Program-made: the position numbers and the translations under genes | Shown: positions 57,591-64,000 of the stretch, piece by piece | Position numbering within the stretch: position 1 is the stretch's first letter | Layout: each line of letters starts with the position of its first letter | The notes under the pieces: model-generated | The model's input: the letters and a program-made list of their open reading frames with translations, nothing else | Told to the model about the DNA's origin: nothing | Databases searched by the model: none | Assembly: GCA_009809945.1 (NCBI GenBank) | Contig: WTPW01000087.1 | Span: 2,247-66,246, forward strand | Source: Gigaspora margarita | Lineage: Eukaryota > Glomeromycota > Glomeromycetes > Diversisporales > Gigasporaceae | Length of the DNA stretch: 64,000 nt | Direction: 5' to 3'

Positions 57591-58970
57591 ATATCAGCCT
57601 AAAATTTAGATCATTAAAGTTAATTAATAATATCATATTTAAATCATCTGATAATGTTTATAATCAGAAATATCCCTTAGTTTGTAAAGGTTTGCAAGCA
57701 AATTTGCCTGCATAATTACTATAGATATATCTCTGATCTACTTTTTTAATCATTTAAAATATTTTTAAATAAAATTTGGTATAATAATATTTGAAAACAA
57801 GGATTATATTTTGAATTATTTAATTTTATATTATAAGACAAAATGTTTATATTGCTTATAATCTAAAAATAATAAATTTTAAAGATATTTTTTAGCCAAA
57901 AAAATAATTTACAATATCTTGGTGAATTCTTTAAATATTGGTTTTAAAAATATAGTTCCTAATACAATATTGTAGTTATATAAAGGATTACAACTTTTAT
58001 TATTGCACTTTAAGTGATTTACTTGTAAAAATTAAGACTTGTATTAGTAGTAAAAATTTTTTTTATTGACGAAGACATATAAAATTTGAGAAAACCTAAA
58101 GAAAAAATTCTATAGTAAAAGTTTCAAAACAAAAACTTAAACTTTTATTACACCTAATTTTTTTAATAATTTTAAAAAATTTTTATAATAAAGTTAATAA
58201 AACAGAACTAATATTATATTTTTTACTTAGAAAGTATATAGCTAAAATTAATATTTAAAGGTTTATTTAAAAAATTTAAATTTTTAAAATTTATGCAGGC
58301 AAATTTGCCTGCATAACAAATTAAGGGATATCATTCAGTAAAAATAGAAAATTACAATAATCAACAAAATAATGATCTAAAATTTAGATCATTAAAGTTA
58401 ATTAATAATATCATAATTAAATAACCTGATAATGTTTATAATCAGAAATATATCAGTTAGTGAAAATAGAAAATTACAATAATCAATGCCTAAAATTTAT
58501 TAAAGTTAATTAATAATATCATATTTAAATCACCTGATAATGTTTATAATCAGAAATATATCATTCAGTGAAAATAGAAAATTACAATAATCAACAAAAT
58601 AATGATCTAAAATTTAGATCATTAAAGTTAATTAATAATATCATAATTAAATAACCTGATAATGTTTATAATCAGAAATATATCAGTTAGTGAAAATAGA
58701 AAATTACAATAATCAATGCCTAAAATTTATTAAAGTTAATTAATAATATCATATTTAAATCACCTGATAATGTTTATAATCAGAAATATATCATTCAGTN
58801 AAAATAGNAAATTACAATAATCAACAAAATAATGACCTAAAATTTAGATCATTAAAGTTAATTAATAATATNATATTTAAATCACCTGATAATATTTGTA
58901 ATCAGAAATATATCAATCAGTGAAAATAGAAAATTATAATAATCAACAAAATATTGGCCTTTTAAGTTTA
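57591..58970. repeat. ~115-bp AT-rich satellite, interrupted by an element
   Basis: Units carry CATTAAAGTTAATTAATAAT, CTGATAATGTTTATAATCAG and GAAAATAGAAAATTACAATA. Two unit types alternate, giving a ~230-bp higher-order period between about 58330 and 58960. One unit near 57600 is split from the rest by the element at 57674-58327. N bases occur at 58800, 58808 and 58872, so the array may be collapsed in the assembly. A looser copy is at 59062-59135. Confidence 0.8.
57674..58327. mobile_element. Inverted-repeat element inside the satellite
   Basis: Ends CCCTTAGTTTGT and, in complement, CCCTTAATTTGT, followed on both arms by GCAAATTTGCCTGCATAA. Other satellite units show the empty site: GAAATATATCATT, versus GAAATAT and ATATCATT around the element, which indicates a 2-bp target duplication. 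No ORF. Confidence 0.75.
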
Positions 58971-59369
58971 AAAAAATAAATTAATAAAATTAGATAAATA
59001 TCATCACGAAATTAATACAATCATATGATAATTGGTATATATCATCAATTATCAGTCAAATATTAGATCATTAAAGATAATTAATAATATCATATTTATA
59101 TCACCTAATAATATTTATAATCAGAAATATATCATTAGGCTGATTATTGTTGATTATATTAATATACATGTATCTTCCTTTATCTATTATATTAAAGCAC
59201 AAACGTCCGTCCGTCATGCTATCAACCAATCAGAAAATTCAACATAGAATTTTCAAATATTTATATTGTCGATCATCATTACAGTTGTGCTTATTTTATT
59301 GGTCATGACAGCAACTCCACTATTGTGTGTCACTTACCCATGGTTCCTTGAGTTGCTGTTGCCGCTGCG
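58971..59369. other. Intergenic with a dispersed short repeat
   Basis: Diverged satellite pieces, then a GTCCGTCCGTC run near 59206. No gene recognised. Confidence 0.4.
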
Positions 59370-60470
59370 AAGCCTAACTGCAAACTGAGATCCTTGCACT
59401 GCTAACACAGCCACGGATCCTAATCACAAGTTCCTTATACTACTATCGCCAAAACATAATATGAGGTCCTTGCACTGCTAATGCAGCCGTGGAACCTAAA
59501 CAGCAAATATGAGGTCCTTGCACTGCTATTGTAGCTTCGGAATCTAATCACAATATGAGGTCTTTGCACTGCTATCATAACCATGGATCCTAACCACAAC
59601 ATATCAAATATGAGGTCCGTGCACTGCTATCGCAGCCATGGTGCTAACCACAACATAAGGTACTTGCACTGCTCTCGTAGCCGTGGAGCCTAAACATCCA
59701 ATAATAGGTCCTTGTACTGCTATTGCCTAATCACAACATGAGGTCCTTGCATTGCTATTGCAGTTGCAGAGCCAATACTAATATGAGGTCCTTGCACTAT
59801 TACTGTGCCATGAAGCCTAATCACAATAAGAGGTCCTTGCACTATTATTGCAGCCACAGAGCTTAAACATAATATGAGGTCCTTGCACTGCTATCACAGC
59901 TGTGGAGCTTAAGCATCAAATATAAAATTCTTGCACTACTACTATAGCTGCGGAGCCTATCTATCAAATATGAGGTCCTTGCACTGCTACCGCAGCCATG
60001 GACCTAATCAACATGAGGTCCTTGCACTGCTATCGTAGTCATAGAGCCAAAACATAATATGAGACTGTTGCATTAATATTGTAACTATGAAGCCTAATCA
60101 CAAAATGAGATTATTGCACTGATTCGTAGCGCAGAGCCTAAGCATAATCTGAGTACTTGCACTGCTATCACAGTCATGGAATCTAATCATCAATATGAGT
60201 CCTTGCACTACTACTGTAGCTGTGAAGCCTAATCACAATATGAGGTCCTTGCACTGCTTTTGTAGTCGCGGAATCTAATTATAACATGAGGTTCTTGCAC
60301 TGCTATTGCAGCCGTGGAGTCCAATCATCAAAATTTGAGGACCTTACACTTTACTGTAGCCAGCCATGGCGCCTAATTACACCTTGACGGTTATCACAGC
60401 CACAGTATCTAAATACAATATGAAGCCCTTGCATTATTACTGTAGCTGTAGAGTCTAAATTTCAATGAGG
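59370..60470. repeat. ~45-bp minisatellite, about 24 copies
   Basis: The core ATGAGGTCCTTGCACTGCTA is followed by variable GYAGCCRTGGAGCCTAA and CACAA. Units vary from ~35 to ~55 bp. It is much more GC-rich than the neighbourhood and has no sustained frame. Confidence 0.9.
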
Positions 60471-60489
60471 TCCTTTTATTTTTTTTTAA

Positions 60490-61000
60490 AAAAAGACATA
60501 ATGGACCAGAGATGAAAATCCAGCAACATGAAAAGCTAGCAACAAAAATTCAGTGACAAGAAATCCCACTAGTGAAGAAATTCGCCAAAGAAGTCCACCA
60601 GTGAATGTTTAACAATGAAGGTCCCACAACGAAAGTTACCAGTAAAGTCCAATGGTAAAAACTACCAATGAATCCACCAAAGAAAATTCCCTAGTAAATG
60701 TCCACGAAATTCACAAATGAAAGTTGCCAAAGAATTCCTCCAATGAAAATTCACAATGAAAGTCCTTCAACGGAAGTTTCCCAATATCAATTTTCCAAGG
60801 CAAATTTACTGATGAAAGTTCGACAAAAGTATATCAGCAAAAGCCCATCAGAGAAAGTTCAATGAGAAAATCAGCAAACGAAAGTCCGATGACAAAAGTT
60901 CAACGATGAAGTCCACTGGCGAAAGATAAATGGTTAAATCACTACAAAAATAGCACCAAAATCACATGACAATTCCAATGACGAAACTTCAATGCTGTAT
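60490..61000. repeat. Second, degenerate ~15-20 bp minisatellite
   Basis: Loose repeats of CCAATGAAAGTTC / CAGCAAAAGTCC type run directly on from the first minisatellite after a T10/A6 spacer. The purine-rich strand is the plus strand. No ORF. Confidence 0.65.
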
Positions 61001-61551
61001 TGTCACCGATATAAGCTCATGTACTGTTCTTAGTTGGTTAATATAGATAGATAATAAATCCTCAAGAGAAGGGTGGGTAAGGCAGGACAATGGAGCCAGC
61101 CTTCATTACAAGGCGAGCCATAGCGAAAGGAAAGATAACCTTATAAACTAACAGAAGGCCACTAAATATCCCTGAAAACAATCTTGTCTATCATAATCTC
61201 AACAATAAGGAACTTACACAAAAAACCCCATAAAGGTCAAAATGACAAATTAACATGTGATCAATAAAGTTATCTGATTTCGCAATAATGACCACCCTGT
61301 CACTTCGTTGACAAAGTTTTCATAAAATAAAACATTTATTCACTCAATGTGTATCAAAAATAAAACATAAATAAGAAACAACCAAAATCATTTTACAATA
61401 CTAAAGTTATTTATGATAAAACTTATAAGCAATTTCAGATTAAATTAGTGTATTTAAATATTTTATTATAATTTAAAGCATTTAATGACTCAACATCTTT
61501 CTAATACAAATATTATACCAGGTGATGCTAGTTTGGATTAATTTTAAAATT
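61001..61551. other. Intergenic, no gene recognised
   Basis: A short, relatively GC-rich stretch near 61060-61140 (GGAGCCAGCCTTCATTACAA) opens an 18-codon ATG ORF only. I see no gene. Confidence 0.4.
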
Positions 61552-61611
61552 TAATATAATCATCAATATATCAGCATAATATCATAGGCCGATATATTGA
61601 TGATTATATTA
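61552..61611. repeat. Perfect 21-bp hairpin
   Basis: TAATATAATCATCAATATAT plus C and its exact complement around an 18-base loop containing ATAGGCC. It resembles tips of the composite foldback at 43097-43913 (shared ATAGGCCGATAT). Confidence 0.8.
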
Positions 61612-61642
61612 GTTAGTAAAGAATCTTATATCCGATTTAATA

Positions 61643-62059
61643 ATGTTTGTATTTATACATATCGCCTTAATATCGTCCTATCATATTAAAAAATTTCGAC
61701 CTGTGATATCCGCTATATATCTATATATGCTAGATCTGGTAGATTTGTCAGAATTGACCCAAGTCACCTTTGCGAGGATCTGTACCAATTTTCCCGCCAA
61801 AACTTACGTGCAAAACTTAATGGACATTAGAGTCTTAAATCCTGAAAAACAGATTCCCAAAAAACATAATACCGACAAAGGTAAACCAGCATTAGTTACT
61901 GCAAAGGCCCATGCTGAGTATATTGACATCATACCTGGCATCAGGCTATGCCCATGGGCACAAAAGTTGCGGGCACTTTATACAACACAAGGCACCAGCA
62001 TGTGCTCTGGAACTTTGTGCCCGCGCATACAAAGTGCCCAACAACTTTATGCTAGATAG
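61643..62059 (+). CDS. Uncertain ORF, 138 aa
   Basis: The N-terminal half is fairly protein-like (VTFARICTNFPAKTYVQN, LNPEKQIPKKHNTDKGKPAL). The C-terminal half translates a self-complementary GGGCACAAAGT-type sequence (about 61900-62110) and is unlikely to be coding. No domain recognised. Possibly a gene fragment joined to a small mobile element. Confidence 0.2.
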   Translation: MFVFIHIALISSYHIKKFRPVISAIYLYMLDLVDLSELTQVTFARICTNFPAKTYVQNLMDIRVLNPEKQIPKKHNTDKGKPALVTAKAHAEYIDIIPGIRLCPWAQKLRALYTTQGTSMCSGTLCPRIQSAQQLYAR

Positions 62060-62147
62060 TTTGCATCTGTGCCCATGCCCGTGCTTTTTGTTAGGCATGG
62101 GGCACAAGCTGGCTTGTAGATCCCTAGTTAGTTATCATGCAAGCTGA

Positions 62148-64000
62148 TATAGTCGTTATTATGTTCTTTTAGCAAAAAATGGTTTAGGATTTCGTGATAA
62201 GAATAGACGATCTAATCGTCGATCCCCTCTTTTTCTTTAAAAAAAAAAAAACTCAAAATTATAAAGATTCAAATTGAACTATGTCATATGTCTGTTTTAT
62301 CTTCTGTTTTATAATTCAAATATAAATAAAAATGGTTCTACGGGGCGGCAATTAATCAATGTAATGAATAAAGTAAAATAGTTATTTTTATGAATTATAA
62401 GTAAAAACCCATTTAATTATTTAGCTCAGAATATTCTTAATATCATTAATACTATTCTTTACTCGTTTTGAATTCATTTTGTTATTAAGAAACTGATTTA
62501 AGAATAAATTAACTAGCTTTGTAAAGACGAACTTTGTGTAACTTGAAAGTTATAATTTAACAAAATTTAATGACACCCTGATACGTAAGCACGTCTAGAC
62601 CATTCTCTTGTTGCGATAGAAAAAATCATTGCTTAAATGAAATAACAATATAAGTATTTCAAATCAATTATTGATGATGTTTGTAAGAAGAGAATGCGCA
62701 TGTTACAAAACAAAGAACAAATTATCCATCCCTCAAGTATATACTGCTGATCAAGGCAAGAAAAATTTCCGTTTAAAAATATACTCCTTAATGTTTAGAT
62801 TTGTCTCCTATAGACATAAATAAGACCTTATCTAATGAACTTTCATATTCTTCAGCTATCTACTGAATGAAGTGCTTGCTTTTTGTAAGTTCTCTTTGAT
62901 ACGTTCGATTTTCTCTGTCCTGATATCTAATTATTCATAATCATTTACTATTAAATAGATTCGAAATCGTAAACTTCGAAGATAATACACACAATTCTTT
63001 CATTCATGGCTAAAATTGGTAAACCAAATTCTTATTTTAACAAGATAAACTATTGATTTATGTATAAATTTTGGTTTGAGACTTTTCATATTGTTTTATC
63101 ATATCAGGCTTTATGCAATCAAGAAAGGATTATAAAACTTACTTAAATTTCAGTAAATTATCATAAGAAATTGAAAATTTACAAAATAATTTAAATATTT
63201 AAAGGAGAATCAGAAAGCAAATTAAGAATTAATTTTGACATAATAAATTATGGACTTTTTATTTTAATAACTCAATCCTGCATTCTGTGGTGTCAAAATT
63301 CATATAAACAAGATGTTTTACGACCTAGAATTTCTTCTCTTGTTACGCAATGATTAAAAATGATAATAACCCGACTTTCAAAGTCAAATTTAGGATCATA
63401 TTTTTCAATCTTTGCTAATCAGTTTTAGCTTTTAGTCGTTGGTTATTCATTTGTTCTTTTAATGAGAGAAGTTGCAGAACCTTAACCAGTTCTGAGTTTT
63501 GGAATCCAATATATGAAAATTTATATTCAATATTTGAAGATAATTGTAATTGCTGTTTTTTTTTCCTTTTGTAAAAGAATTTCTTAAATTTTTCATTTAC
63601 TTGTTTTTAAATAAATTCATTCCATTTTTTTTAATTAAAATATGAGATGGACAAAATATAAGCATATTTGTGAGTTCATTGATAAAGTCGATAATATATT
63701 CATTCCAATTTTTTTTAATTGATTATTGTGAAGTTAGTGTAAGTAAATAAAAAATTCATTTTGGGTAAGTTCAATAAAATTGATAGTTTTAGTTGTTTTC
63801 TGAATTGGTATTAATATCGGAAATAATCGATATCAATTATTATTTTCAATTGTTTGATTCTTTAAATCAGTATTATATTATTATTTGAACTAAATAAGTT
63901 ACAATTAATGAATAAAAATAAACTAATTACAGACCTATTTGTATATATTAGAAATTTCCTTCTCTCATTATTTAAATAGTCAAGTTAAACAACAATAATA
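62148..64000. other. AT-rich right end, at most gene traces
   Basis: Near 62779-62810 there is an inverted copy of the sequence after 31400. On the minus strand, about 63607-63425 reads KQVNEKFKKFFYKRKKKQ and then SYIGFQNSELVKVLQLLSL up to a stop, which may be a 3' gene fragment. ATTCATTCCA(A)TTTTTTTT occurs twice (63617 and 63699). Nothing else is supported. Confidence 0.35.

Overview
The window looks like nuclear DNA of an arbuscular mycorrhizal fungus close to Rhizophagus (Glomeromycotina). This is inferred from the strong AT bias, short GT-AG introns, a Glomeromycotina-style protein kinase fragment, a very large tetratricopeptide (TPR) array, a Uma2-type nuclease-like gene, a fungal Tnp2-type transposase, and dense foldback elements with hAT-like ends. 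No database search was possible; all names come from motif recognition.

Layout. 1-5.8 kb: a broken kinase N-lobe (minus strand), splice-site-like iterons, small inverted-repeat elements, a 5-copy minisatellite, and a block in three tandem copies leading into the big gene. 5.8-19.3 kb: one uninterrupted 4,508-codon ORF of about 132 TPR units, the only long intact coding sequence. 19.3-31.5 kb: nested inverted-repeat elements, a decayed unidentified gene (~22 kb), a Uma2-like nuclease gene with a C-terminal C2H2 zinc finger and two in-frame stops (23.5-24.4 kb), a membrane-protein relic (~28 kb) and a 1.5-kb hAT-like non-autonomous element with an exact 8-bp target duplication. 31.5-44 kb: gene-poor, with foldbacks, AT repeats, a frameshifted multipass membrane-protein gene (35.2-36.9 kb, minus) and an assembly N next to a long poly-A run.

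44-57.2 kb is a transposon zone. A decayed multi-exon lysine/serine-rich gene on the minus strand faces away from a decayed Tnp2/CACTA-type transposase gene on the plus strand. The transposase gene is split by three later insertions, and the last two can be removed in silico to restore the frame. 57.2-64 kb: a ~115-bp satellite interrupted by another element, two adjacent minisatellites and AT-rich sequence with weak ORFs.

The genes do not form a pathway. The window reads as one giant repeat-protein locus inside transposon-rich DNA. Many in-frame stops in the broken genes sit at codons where Trp, Gln or Arg is expected, which fits C-to-T/G-to-A decay. No tRNA, rRNA or CRISPR array was recognised.
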